From Gallaecimonas xiamenensis 3-C-1 (GTDB taxonomy: Bacteria > Pseudomonadota > Gammaproteobacteria > Enterobacterales > Gallaecimonadaceae), in NCBI RefSeq assembly GCF_000299915.1, contig NZ_AMRI01000005.1, forward strand, positions 62,001 to 126,000: DNA of 64,000 bases. Direction: 5' to 3'. The notes beneath the pieces are model-generated. The model saw only the letters and a program-made list of their open reading frames with translations, was not told where the DNA came from and did no database searches. Below are positions 18,969-29,486 of the stretch, one piece after another (the stretch's first letter is position 1; the number at the start of each line of letters is the position of its first letter). Position numbers and translations under genes: made by a program.

Positions 18969-20618
18969 TCATGCTTTTTGCAAAAGGGCGCTGAGTTCGG
19001 CGGTGGAACGGCACCCCAGCAGGGCCTGGCGCTCGGGCAGTGCGACCGGTGTCACCAGGCGCTGGCGGATGGCGGGCAGGGCGCTGGCCTGCATGGAAAG
19101 ACCGGTCAGCCCCAGCCCCAGCCACAGGGGCAGGTAGTCGGGGCTGGCGGCCAGCTCGCCGCACAGGGTCACCGGCAGGGACCGGGGCTGGGCGGCGTCC
19201 ACCACCCTTGCCATCAGCCTAACCAGGGCCGGGGATACGGCATTGAGCCGGTCGGCTACCTTGGGGTTTTCCCGGTCCACCGCCAGGGTGTACTGGGCCA
19301 GATCGTTGGAGCCGATGGAGAAAAAGTCCACTTCCTCGGCCAGCACGTCGGCCAGCATGGCGGCGGAGGGGGTTTCCACCATGGCCCCAAGGGGCGGGCA
19401 GGGCAGGGCCATCTGCCCGGCCAAGGTTGCTAGCCGGTCTTTGACCGCCAACACCTCGTCGAGCTCCGAGACCATGGGGATCATGATCCGCAGCGGGTAC
19501 TGGCGGGACACTTCCAGCAGCGCCTGGAGCTGGGTGTCCAGCAGCTGCGGGTTGTCCAGCAGCACCCGGATACCGTGCCAGCCCAGGGCCGGGTTAGGCT
19601 CTGAACCTTTACCCAGCCAGGGCAACGGCTTGTCGCCACCGGCGTCCAGCAGCCTGAAGGTCACCACCGCCGGGGCGCATTCCCGGGCAATGTGCTGGTA
19701 AATCTGCACCTGGCGCTCCAGCCCCGGCGCCTGCTGGCGGTTGGGAAAGAGCAGTTCGGTGCGGCAAAGGCCCACGGAGCTGGCGCCGGTGCCCGGGGTT
19801 TTGCGGGCTTCCAGCAGGGTCGAGATATTGACCCCCAAGGCGATGGGGGAGGCCGCCGGTATGACCTCGGCCTCCCCGGCCAAGGCCTCTTGGCGGCAGG
19901 TGGGAAAGTCGGGCAGGGCCGGGCCGTAGAACAGCAGGCCCTGGTCCCCGTCCAGGGCCAGCCAGTCGCCGTCACTGACCCTGTCCATGGCTTCGCAGCC
20001 GGCCAGGGCCGGTATGCCAAAGGCCCGGGCCAAAATGGCGGCGTGGGAGTGGCGGCCGCCCTTGCGGGTGACGATACCAAGCAACTTGTCGTTATCCAGC
20101 AAGGTCAGCTGGGCCGGGTAGAGCTCGTCGGCCAGCAGGATGACCGGGTCTTCCAGCAGTATATGGTCGGGGGGCATGCGCCCTTGCAGCAGGTGCACCA
20201 GGCGGCTGGCCAGTTCCCTAAGGTCGGCGGCCCGTTCGGCCAGGTAGTCGTCGCCGATATTGACCAGGGTGCGGGCCTGTTCATTGAGCACCTGGTAGAC
20301 GGCGGCTTCGGCCCTGGCCCTTTTGTCGAAGATCTGGCGGCGCACTTCTTCCACCAGCTCCGGATCGGTTACCAGCAAGTGCAGGCCCACGAACAGGGCG
20401 GCGATGTCGTCACCGAGCTTTTCTTGGGCTTGCTGATGAAGCAGTTCGAGCTGGGACTCGGCCTGGGTCAGGGCGTCTTGGAAGCGCTGCCATTGATGGT
20501 CAAGCTGGGCCGGGGCGCAGGGGGTAAAGTCGAGACGCAGATCGTGGCTGGGCAGGGTCAGGGCCGGGCCCTTGATCTTGCCGCCGCTGACGGCAATGCC
20601 GTTAATGCTGGCCATCAT
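18969..20618 (-). CDS. ptsI: PTS Enzyme I (phosphoenolpyruvate-protein phosphotransferase), divergent
   Basis: Starts the PTS cascade by taking phosphate from PEP and giving it to HPr. The ATG at 20618 (MMASINGIAVSGG) overlaps ptsH by 17 nt and gives 549 residues, shorter than the 575 of E. coli. The phosphorylated His is in GGRHSHAAILARAFGIP (His192). PEP-domain motifs are mostly kept: VGLCRTELLF, RLLDAGGDK, FFSIGSNDLAQYTLAVDRENPK, LCGELA with the catalytic Cys. But the motif NPALGWHGIRV has His348 where E. coli has Arg358 (by my hand alignment), and GD after CGELA is AS. It probably works, but is unusually diverged. Confidence 0.9.
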   Translation of the reverse strand: MMASINGIAVSGGKIKGPALTLPSHDLRLDFTPCAPAQLDHQWQRFQDALTQAESQLELLHQQAQEKLGDDIAALFVGLHLLVTDPELVEEVRRQIFDKRARAEAAVYQVLNEQARTLVNIGDDYLAERAADLRELASRLVHLLQGRMPPDHILLEDPVILLADELYPAQLTLLDNDKLLGIVTRKGGRHSHAAILARAFGIPALAGCEAMDRVSDGDWLALDGDQGLLFYGPALPDFPTCRQEALAGEAEVIPAASPIALGVNISTLLEARKTPGTGASSVGLCRTELLFPNRQQAPGLERQVQIYQHIARECAPAVVTFRLLDAGGDKPLPWLGKGSEPNPALGWHGIRVLLDNPQLLDTQLQALLEVSRQYPLRIMIPMVSELDEVLAVKDRLATLAGQMALPCPPLGAMVETPSAAMLADVLAEEVDFFSIGSNDLAQYTLAVDRENPKVADRLNAVSPALVRLMARVVDAAQPRSLPVTLCGELAASPDYLPLWLGLGLTGLSMQASALPAIRQRLVTPVALPERQALLGCRSTAELSALLQKA

Positions 20619-20871
20619 TGAACTGTTCCAGCCATTGATGGAGGGCACCGATGGCCTGGCGGGCATCGTCCCCCTGGGCGCACACTTCAATGCTGGCACC
20701 GCTGACCAAAGGCAGCTTTTGCAGGGCAAACAAGCTCTTGGCATTGGCCTGCAAGCCGTCACAGCGCACCTGGATATCCGCCTGGAATTGACGGGCCAGG
20801 GCCACCATCAAGGCGGCGGGCCGGGTATGCAGGCCATGGGGGGCCAATAGGGTGATGCAACAGCTTTCCAT
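20602..20871 (-). CDS. ptsH: Phosphocarrier protein HPr
   Basis: An 89-residue HPr. I start at 20871 so that the phosphorylated His is residue 15 in APHGLHTRPAALMV, as in other HPr proteins, and the regulatory-site Ser is residue 46 (NAKSLFALQKL). It shuttles phosphate from Enzyme I to EIIA(Glc). The sequence is richer in Cys (three) than usual. It is followed by ptsI with a 17-nt overlap, whereas the two are normally separated, so translation is probably coupled. Confidence 0.92.
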   Translation of the reverse strand: MESCCITLLAPHGLHTRPAALMVALARQFQADIQVRCDGLQANAKSLFALQKLPLVSGASIEVCAQGDDARQAIGALHQWLEQFNDGQH

Positions 20872-20981
20872 CAGTACCTGACAACTAGGGAAACTCCCGA
20901 AGATTACCATTAAGGATTTTCACCGCCAACTGCCCTTGCCTTAGGGTTGTTCAGGGATCTTCCCGGCAGGATGCCGCCAAC

Positions 20982-21009
20982 AAAAACAGGAGCGCCGAAG
21001 CGCTCCTGT
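20982..21009 (-). terminator. Terminator of the TonB-dependent receptor gene
   Basis: Ten-bp stem ACAGGAGCGC / GCGCTCCTGT, CGAA loop; on the minus strand followed by five Ts. Confidence 0.88.
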
Positions 21010-21028
21010 AACCGGGTCACTATCGTTG

Positions 21029-23440
<2,412 letters not shown>

Positions 23441-23849
23441 TTTTTATCCGCCCTTTATTGAAAGTGTGTCACTTCATTCCTGGAAACAACGGCGGCATTA
23501 ACCTTCCAGTAACACTTTAAGGCGATAGCACAGAGCCAAATTCCCTTTCAAAGAAAAACAGCGAGCGTCAACCAATGGCGTCGGTGATTTGTGAGGCCAT
23601 TCGCAAATACCCCGCGCTAAATAGCTTGTTTTTTAACCTTTACGTAAGCGTAATAATGTTTTAAATACAATGTCTTACCATAGAGTAAATGCTCTAGTTT
23701 TTGTGATGTTTGTCCCATAATGTTATTGGCTTGATAATGAGTGTTTTAAAAGTTACGAGGTTTATGTTTAGGGTTGGGAGTGCGCTTAATTTATAAAAAC
23801 GGCCGAATTCAAATCCCTGAATAAACTAATCCGTAACATTGGGTGGCTT
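23441..23849. other. AT-rich divergent intergenic region
   Basis: A 409-bp gap, strikingly lower in G+C than the surroundings between about 23600 and 23840. It must hold the promoters of the TonB receptor and the oxidoreductase operon. It contains an 8-bp palindrome TTACGTAA (23640-23647) followed by a second CGTAA, an AGAG-N6-CTCT inverted repeat near 23693, and several A/T runs. No open frame of note and no RNA gene are visible. I cannot assign a known regulator box. Confidence 0.6.
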
Positions 23850-25427
23850 ATGAAAAATGCACTGACACGGCGGCAACTATTGGGCCTGCTGGGGCGGGTC
23901 GGGGGCTCGGCGGCGCTGTTTCAAGCCGCCGGCCTGCTGGGGGTGACGGCCATGCCGGTACAGGCGGCACCAAAGCGGCTGACACCGGTGCCGGGCAAGG
24001 GACCCAAGGTCTTGATCTTGGGTGCCGGCATCAGCGGCTTGACCGCCGCCTATGAGCTGGGCCTGGCCGGTTACCGCTGCACCATACTGGAAGCCTCCCA
24101 CAGGCCCGGCGGGCGCAACCTGACCGTGCGCCACGGCGATTTTATCGACGAGTTGGGTAACCCCCAGTACTGCCGTTTTGACGACAAGCCCCATCTCTAC
24201 CTTAACTGCGGGCCAGCACGGATCCCCGCCTCCCATACCGGCCTGATGCATTACTGCCGCGAGCTGGGGGTGGCGCTGCAGCTCTTTAGCAACGACAACC
24301 GCAACTGCTACACCCAGGACGATGCCGCCTTCGGTGGCAAGCCGGTGCGGCTGGCCGAATACCAGGCCGACATCCGCGGCTTTATGGGGGAGCTGATGGC
24401 CAAGTCCCTGGCCTCGGCCCAGCATCTGGACGCCCCCTTTGACGAAGCCGATCTGGGGCAGCTGCAGGAATTTGTGCGCCTCTACGGCGATCTGGGCGCG
24501 GATCTCAAGTACCGGGGCACTGAGCGGGCCGGCCTGGTGTCCGGCGGCTTTGTGGACCCTGAGATGCTGAAAAAGCCGAACCGCTTTAGCGACCTGATGC
24601 GCAGCCACTACTGGGCCGGCGCCCTGCACTTTGCCGAGGCGGCGGACCAGGCCCCGGCCATGATGACCCCGGTGGGGGGCATGGACAGGGTGGTACAGGG
24701 TTTTCTCAAGCACACCGCCGACAAGATCCGCCTCAAGGCCCAGGTGCAGAAGGTCTGGCTGGACGAGCAGGGGGTGGAGGTCAGTTACCTCCATGGCGGC
24801 CAGCAAAAGGTGGAGCGGGCCGACTACTGCCTGAACTGCATTCCTACCCACATCATGGCCGGCATCGACAATAACTTTCCCGCCGACTATCGCCAGGTGC
24901 TGGGGGCAGTGCAGCGGGGCAAGCTCTTTAAAATCGGTTTCCAGGCCAAGGAACGGTTCTGGGAAAAAGAAGGGATCTACAGCGGCATCAGTTGGACCAA
25001 CCAGGACATTACCCAGATTTGGTATCCCGAGCACGGCACCTTCGAGCAAAAGGGCATCCTGCTGGGGGCCTACAGCTGGGATCCGACCATCGCCGACCGC
25101 TTTGCCGCCATGACCCCTGACCAGCGCCTCAAGGCCGCCCTGGCCCAGGGCAGCAAGGTGCACCCGGACTACGCCCAGTACATGGAAAACGGTGTCACCG
25201 TCTGCTGGCAACGGATGAACCACATGCTGGGCTGCAGCTCCTATTGGCCAGAGGCGCTGCTGGCGGACGGCTTCAAGCGCCTGCAGGCCCCGGCCGGACG
25301 CCATTACATGGTGGGGGATCAGATCAGTTTCCACCCCGGCTGGCAGGAGGGGGCCATCCGCTCGGCCTGGCATGCCCTGGCCGATATCGAACGCCGCGAA
25401 GGGCAGCGTGCCCGGGAGGCCGCATGA
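23850..25427 (+). CDS. Tat-exported flavin amine/L-amino-acid oxidoreductase
   Basis: A 525-residue FAD enzyme of the monoamine oxidase/L-amino-acid oxidase superfamily. The N-terminus carries a twin-arginine signal (TRRQLLGLLG, Arg7-Arg8, then a hydrophobic run to about residue 38), so it is exported folded with its FAD. The dinucleotide motif GAGISGLTAAYELGLAGY starts at residue 58 and is followed by ILEASHRPGGR; the C-terminal FAD motif is MVGDQISFHPGWQEGAIRSAWHAL. It should oxidise an amine or amino acid to an imine. Since the next gene (ATGA overlap) is a cytochrome c, electrons may go to the respiratory chain and not to oxygen. The substrate is not known. Confidence 0.88.
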   Translation: MKNALTRRQLLGLLGRVGGSAALFQAAGLLGVTAMPVQAAPKRLTPVPGKGPKVLILGAGISGLTAAYELGLAGYRCTILEASHRPGGRNLTVRHGDFIDELGNPQYCRFDDKPHLYLNCGPARIPASHTGLMHYCRELGVALQLFSNDNRNCYTQDDAAFGGKPVRLAEYQADIRGFMGELMAKSLASAQHLDAPFDEADLGQLQEFVRLYGDLGADLKYRGTERAGLVSGGFVDPEMLKKPNRFSDLMRSHYWAGALHFAEAADQAPAMMTPVGGMDRVVQGFLKHTADKIRLKAQVQKVWLDEQGVEVSYLHGGQQKVERADYCLNCIPTHIMAGIDNNFPADYRQVLGAVQRGKLFKIGFQAKERFWEKEGIYSGISWTNQDITQIWYPEHGTFEQKGILLGAYSWDPTIADRFAAMTPDQRLKAALAQGSKVHPDYAQYMENGVTVCWQRMNHMLGCSSYWPEALLADGFKRLQAPAGRHYMVGDQISFHPGWQEGAIRSAWHALADIERREGQRAREAA

Positions 25428-26020
25428 ACAAAGTGCTGCTGTTGGGTCTGCTACTGGCTTTGCCGGCCCTGGCAGCCAGCGACGATGCCCGTTACTGCCT
25501 GGTATGCCACGGCAGCAACGCCAGCGGTAATGCCACCGTTGCTGCCCCCAACCTGTCGATACTGCCCGGCTGGTACCTCAAGGGCCAGCTCCATGGCTTT
25601 GGCCAAGGCTGGCGCGGCCAGGGGGACTGGCATGGCCAGGAAATGGCGGCGGTGGCGAAGACCATGTCGCCTCAGCACATTCAGGAGGCCGTTAGCTTTC
25701 TGGCTGGCCTCGGCGTACATCGGGCCGAGGGCACCCTTGACGGCGACCCGGCCCGGGGCCAGGTCCTTTACCCGCGCTGCGCCGGTTGCCACGGCGATAA
25801 TGGCCAAGGGCTTGAAGCGCTGCAGGCGCCGCCCCTGGCCGGCCAAAGCGACTGGTATCTGTTCAAGCAGCTCAAAGCCTACCGGGATGGGGAGCGGGGC
25901 CAGGCCGGCACCGACCAAAGCGGCCAGATCATGGGCCAGGCAGCTCTGCTGCTGGGCTCGGACCAGGAGATGCGGGATCTCGCCGTCTACCTCAACCAAT
26001 TGTCAGCACCACCACACTGA
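25424..26020 (+). CDS. Periplasmic dihaem cytochrome c (c4/c553-like)
   Basis: A 198-residue protein with a signal peptide (about 1-17) and two haem c sites, CLVCH (Cys25-His29) and CAGCH (Cys119-His123), each followed by a GN/DN-G segment as in class I domains. The two-domain layout and size are like cytochrome c4. Axial Met candidates are present late in each half (for example AAVAKTMSPQ and QIMGQAALL). It overlaps the oxidoreductase gene by 4 nt, so it is the likely electron acceptor of that flavoenzyme (inference). The longer upstream open frame lies inside the oxidoreductase gene and is rejected. Confidence 0.9.
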   Translation: MNKVLLLGLLLALPALAASDDARYCLVCHGSNASGNATVAAPNLSILPGWYLKGQLHGFGQGWRGQGDWHGQEMAAVAKTMSPQHIQEAVSFLAGLGVHRAEGTLDGDPARGQVLYPRCAGCHGDNGQGLEALQAPPLAGQSDWYLFKQLKAYRDGERGQAGTDQSGQIMGQAALLLGSDQEMRDLAVYLNQLSAPPH

Positions 26021-26031
26021 GGACCATAAAA

Positions 26032-26514
26032 ATGAAACGGACACTGTTGATGGGCACCCTGCTGCTGGCAGCCGGTGCCGCCCAGGCCAGCGACATCAAG
26101 CGCTACCCCTTGCCGGGGGGTAGCACTTTTCCCATCGCCTCGGCGGTGGAGGTCAAGGGCACCGTCTATCAAAGCGGCATGGTACCGGCTCCCAAGGATG
26201 CCAAGGCCGCCAAGGGCAGCGCCGCCTTCTGGGGCAATACCGAGGAGCAAAGCCTGAGCGTGCTGTCGCGCATCGAGGCCTCCTTAAAGGAAAAGGGCCT
26301 GGCCATGGCAGACGTGGTGAAGATGACGGTGTTTTTGGTGGGGGACCCGGCCTTGGGGGGCAAGATGGACTTTGGCGGCTTTATGAAGGCCTATACCCAG
26401 TATTTTGGCACCCAGGCCCAGCCCAATCTGCCGGCCCGCAGCGCCGTGCAGGTGGCGGCCCTGGCCGGGGAGGGCATGCTGGTGGAAATTGAAGTCATTG
26501 CCATCAGGCCATAA
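26032..26514 (+). CDS. Exported RidA family protein (imine/enamine deaminase)
   Basis: A 160-residue RidA (YjgF/YER057c/UK114) protein with an added N-terminal signal peptide (MKRTLLMGTLLLAAGAAQA). The core is recognisable: YQSGMVP, then TEEQSLSVLSRIEASLKEKGLAMADVVKMTVFL, and the substrate-binding Arg in NLPARSAVQVAALAGEGMLVEIEVIAI. RidA hydrolyses reactive imines/enamines to ketones plus ammonium. Being periplasmic and 11 nt after the cytochrome, it fits as the enzyme that clears the imine made by the flavoenzyme two genes upstream (inference). A terminator closes the operon. Confidence 0.9.
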   Translation: MKRTLLMGTLLLAAGAAQASDIKRYPLPGGSTFPIASAVEVKGTVYQSGMVPAPKDAKAAKGSAAFWGNTEEQSLSVLSRIEASLKEKGLAMADVVKMTVFLVGDPALGGKMDFGGFMKAYTQYFGTQAQPNLPARSAVQVAALAGEGMLVEIEVIAIRP

Positions 26515-26540
26515 AAAAGGGCCCAACGGGGCCCTTTTTT
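26513..26540. terminator. Bidirectional terminator
   Basis: Twelve-bp stem AAAAAAGGGCCC / GGGCCCTTTTTT, AACG loop, between the RidA gene and convergent fadL. Confidence 0.93.
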
Positions 26541-26555
26541 GACGCGACAGCTCTC

Positions 26556-27845
26556 TTAGAAGCGGTAGGACGCTTGCAGGGAGAAGATGTCGGCGTCGCC
26601 TTTCATGGTGCCATTGAACTGGCCGGCCGGGGACGGGTTGCCGTCTTTGATCACGGCGCCTTCGTTGATATCGGCTTCGTCGGAGTCCAGGTAGTTGTAG
26701 GCGACGTCCACTTCGAAGTTGGGGCTGAAGCGGTAGGTCATACCCAGGCTGTACCAGACGCGGTCGGAGTCGGGAATACGCAGGGTACGGTGCTCGTCGG
26801 CTACCGGGCTCTCATCGAACTTCAGGCCGGCACGCAGGGTGATGTCCTGGGTGGCAATGTAGGTCAGGCCCAGGCTGTAGGCCCAGCTGTCGTCCCACTG
26901 CTCTTCCTGGTTCAGAATGGAGGCGCCCAGGGTGGTATTGCCGCGCAGGCGGTCAAACTCGGACCACTCGATACGGTTGACGGACGCCTGTACGGACAGG
27001 GTGTCGGTCAGCTTCTGGTTCAGGGCCAGTTCCCACAGGGCCGGCAGGGTCAGGTCGACAGAGTCGTCAAACTTAGCCGGTACGCTGGGCTTGAGCTGGG
27101 GGATGATGCCGGTGTCGACCTCACCTTCCAGGGTCAGGTCAACCTTGGAGCGGTAGGAGAAGCCCACTTGGGTATCGTCGCTAAAGCGGTAGTACAGGCC
27201 CAGGTTCCAGCCGTAGCCGTAGTCGTCACCTTCCAGTTTGGTCAGCAGCTGGCCGGAGAAGGGCGCAGGGGCCGCAGCGGGCATGCTGGAGCTGATGGTG
27301 GCGTCGGCGTAGACCAGGTTCAGACCAAAGCCTACGGAGAAGCTGTCGTCGACCTTGTAGGCAAGGCTGGGGTTGAAGTTCATGGTGACCAGGTCGGTCT
27401 CATCCGCCAGGGTACTGGCCAGGATACGGTCGTTGTAATCGGTCTTGAGGCCGAAGTTGCCGAAACCGCCGAAACCGAAGGTCCACAGCTCGTTGATGGG
27501 CAGCACGAAGTAGGCCGCCGGTACAAAGGCGTTGGGGGCCACATCGTTCTGGCCGGTATAAACGGGGGAGGCGCCGGTAACGAAGTAGTTGGTGGCGGTA
27601 CCTTCGATATCGATGTTCGGCATGATGTAGGAGCCGGACAGGGTTACCACAGGCTTGGTCAGCTGAGTCATCAAAGCCGGGTTGGAGGCAACAACGGAAG
27701 CGTCTTCAGCAACGGCGGCTTCACCGGCGTTGGCACGGCCCAGGGCTTTGGCTGAGTGCTCGGTAATTTGGAAACCGGCGGCCATGGCACCGGAACAGAT
27801 GCTGAAGATGGCGCTGGCGAGAAGTGATTTTCTGATTAACTGCAT
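26556..27845 (-). CDS. fadL: Long-chain fatty acid outer membrane transporter, FadL/OmpP1 family
   Basis: A 429-residue outer membrane barrel: signal peptide ending SGAMA, then AGFQITEHSAKALGRANAGEAAVAEDASVVASNPALM, which is the FadL hatch/N-terminal signature, and a C-terminal aromatic residue (ASYRF). It lets long-chain fatty acids and other hydrophobic compounds diffuse laterally through the outer membrane. The start at 27845 (MQLIRKSLL) is chosen because it makes a normal signal peptide. It fits with fadI and fadJ found 9 kb away. A 15-bp palindrome lies in its leader. Confidence 0.92.
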   Translation of the reverse strand: MQLIRKSLLASAIFSICSGAMAAGFQITEHSAKALGRANAGEAAVAEDASVVASNPALMTQLTKPVVTLSGSYIMPNIDIEGTATNYFVTGASPVYTGQNDVAPNAFVPAAYFVLPINELWTFGFGGFGNFGLKTDYNDRILASTLADETDLVTMNFNPSLAYKVDDSFSVGFGLNLVYADATISSSMPAAAPAPFSGQLLTKLEGDDYGYGWNLGLYYRFSDDTQVGFSYRSKVDLTLEGEVDTGIIPQLKPSVPAKFDDSVDLTLPALWELALNQKLTDTLSVQASVNRIEWSEFDRLRGNTTLGASILNQEEQWDDSWAYSLGLTYIATQDITLRAGLKFDESPVADEHRTLRIPDSDRVWYSLGMTYRFSPNFEVDVAYNYLDSDEADINEGAVIKDGNPSPAGQFNGTMKGDADIFSLQASYRF

Positions 27846-27880
27846 AATTATTATCTCTCTACGTGACATCCTTGATTAAA

Positions 27881-27895
27881 GTCCGCTCAGCGGAC
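27881..27895. promoter_or_regulatory. 15-bp palindrome in the fadL leader
   Basis: GTCCGCT-C-AGCGGAC: perfect 7-bp arms around one base, 36 nt upstream of the fadL ATG. With a one-base centre it is better suited to protein binding on DNA than to an RNA hairpin. The adjoining ACAGGTCCG (minus strand) shares ACAGGTC with the FadR-like site upstream of fadI. Possible operator. Confidence 0.4.
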
Positions 27896-28046
27896 CTGTT
27901 GAGGATATTATCAAAAGTTCGGCGAATACTCATAAAAAAGCGCAGGTTCTGACGGCTTATTTGCGATGAAAGTCAACTGAATCGCGGTCAGTAAACTTTG
28001 CCGGGCTCCGAGTCCCCTTTCGTAGCCCTGCCAAAGGCTTACAGGC

Positions 28047-28074
28047 AAAAAAAGACCTGGTACGGGACCAGGTC
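28047..28074 (-). terminator. Terminator of the sigma factor-DUF3379 operon
   Basis: Eight-bp stem GACCTGGT / ACCAGGTC with 5-nt loop; followed on the minus strand by seven Ts. Confidence 0.92.
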
Positions 28075-28093
28075 GGGCGTCAGTGTACAGCTG

Positions 28094-28810
28094 TTAGGCG
28101 GACCAGTTAAGGTGGGCCTTTAATTTATTCTCCATCTCCTGCAGGGGTTCCCCTTTTTCACCGATCAGTATCACCTGGTGCTGACCCCATTGCTCGGCCA
28201 TGCCGTCGAACTTGCCGTCGGCAAAATAGGCTTTTTCCTTTTCCCCTTTGCTGGCCTTGGCGTTGACGATAAAGAGGGTCACCCGGCCTTTTTCACCGGC
28301 CAGGACGGCGTGCAGGCTCTTAATGCCGTCAAAGTCGCAGAAATTGACGAAGTAGATATGGCCCACCTGCTGGTCCATCTGGCCACCATAGGCCGCCAGC
28401 TTGCTGTTGAAGGTGGCCAGGGTTGCCTTTTCATCCACCGCCGCCGTCATGGTGGGGTACTCGTGGTAGACGTGGGCCAGGGCATGTTGGCTAAAACCTA
28501 GCTGGCTGCGGTCCAGAGCAAAAAAGCTCAGCAGGGCGCCGGCCAGGAAGGCAAAAGAGGCCGCTATGCCCAGTTGCCAACGCCAGCGGCGGCGCTGGCG
28601 CTGCTCGAAGTCCTTGAGGCTTTGGTTCAAGAGGATGCGGTTGGCCAGGTTGCCAGGAGCGGCCACCTTCAGGGCCGCCAGCAGTTTGGCGTCCTGTTGG
28701 CGCACTTCCTGTAGCAGCTTGGCATTGGCGTCGCTGTCCTGGGCTGCGGCTTTGAGGGCGGGGTCTTGGGGATCGCTCAGGGCGCGGCGGCGAAATTCCA
28801 GTTCGTTCAT
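28094..28810 (-). CDS. DUF3379 membrane protein, putative anti-sigma factor
   Basis: A 238-residue protein with a charged cytoplasmic N-terminus (starting MNELEFRRRALSDPQDPALKAA), one membrane span at about residues 80-100 (LGIAASFAFLAGALLSFFAL) and a periplasmic C-terminal domain. This matches DUF3379 proteins, which are usually encoded just after an ECF sigma factor and are thought to restrain it. Start and the upstream sigma stop overlap by 4 nt (ATGA). The signal sensed is unknown. Confidence 0.82.
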   Translation of the reverse strand: MNELEFRRRALSDPQDPALKAAAQDSDANAKLLQEVRQQDAKLLAALKVAAPGNLANRILLNQSLKDFEQRQRRRWRWQLGIAASFAFLAGALLSFFALDRSQLGFSQHALAHVYHEYPTMTAAVDEKATLATFNSKLAAYGGQMDQQVGHIYFVNFCDFDGIKSLHAVLAGEKGRVTLFIVNAKASKGEKEKAYFADGKFDGMAEQWGQHQVILIGEKGEPLQEMENKLKAHLNWSA

Positions 28811-29322
28811 TCTGTTGCCCTCCTGCTGCTGGGGGAATCTGTGGCCAGCATGTCGCGCAGCTGGTTGCGGGCCCGAAAGAGGCGGGTCATCACGGTGTTG
28901 GTATTGAGTTCGAGGATCTGGGCAATCTCGTCCCCCGAGTAGCCGAACAGCACCTGCAGTACCAGGGGTTCACGATAGTCCTGGGCCAACTGGCTCATGG
29001 CCCGGCGCAGCTCCAGGTGGCTGAGTTGGGTTTCGCTGTCGGGGCTGTGCTCGTCGAGGATCTGCGCCTCCTGATAGTCGCTCATCTCCAATTGCTTGCG
29101 CTCGAACCGGCGGGCGTTTTCCCGGCGCAATATGGTGATGAGCCAGGCCCTGGCAGACTTTTCATCCTTGAGGTCGTCAAGGTAGCGCCAGGCCCTTAGG
29201 AAACTTTCCTGGACCAGATCCTCAGAGACCGCCGGGTCTCCCGTTAGCCAGAGGCCATAGCGATACAGGTCGGTGGACAGGGCCGCGACCAAGGCCTCGA
29301 ATCGTCGTTGTTTTGTGTTCAT
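28807..29322 (-). CDS. ECF-type RNA polymerase sigma factor
   Basis: A 171-residue sigma-70 family protein with region 2 (LYRYGLWLTGDPAVSEDLVQESFLRAWRYL) and region 4 (YREPLVLQVLFGYSGDEIAQILELNTNTVMTRLFRARNQL); regions 1 and 3 are absent, as in ECF sigmas. I chose the ATG at 29322 (MNTKQRRFEALVAAL); two in-frame Met codons upstream could extend it by 9 or 15 residues. It is paired with a DUF3379 putative anti-sigma. The regulon cannot be read from here; the neighbouring fadL could be one target. Confidence 0.88.
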   Translation of the reverse strand: MNTKQRRFEALVAALSTDLYRYGLWLTGDPAVSEDLVQESFLRAWRYLDDLKDEKSARAWLITILRRENARRFERKQLEMSDYQEAQILDEHSPDSETQLSHLELRRAMSQLAQDYREPLVLQVLFGYSGDEIAQILELNTNTVMTRLFRARNQLRDMLATDSPSSRRATE

Positions 29323-29486
29323 GGCTTCATTGACCGGCCATGTGCGCATTTGCTTTCGCCCTAGCATGGGTTTCTTGATGAAGTGGTGGTGCCTTCCACC
29401 TTAGCCGAGGGCCGGTCGGCTGACGAGGCCTTGCAAAGGCTTTGGCGGCAGCCGATGCTGGGGTTTTGCACCCAAAGGAACCAGCC

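Noticed and set aside
23877-25373. Long minus-strand open frame (498 codons) opposite the flavin oxidoreductase
   Set aside because: The plus-strand product has clear FAD and Tat motifs; the minus product has none.
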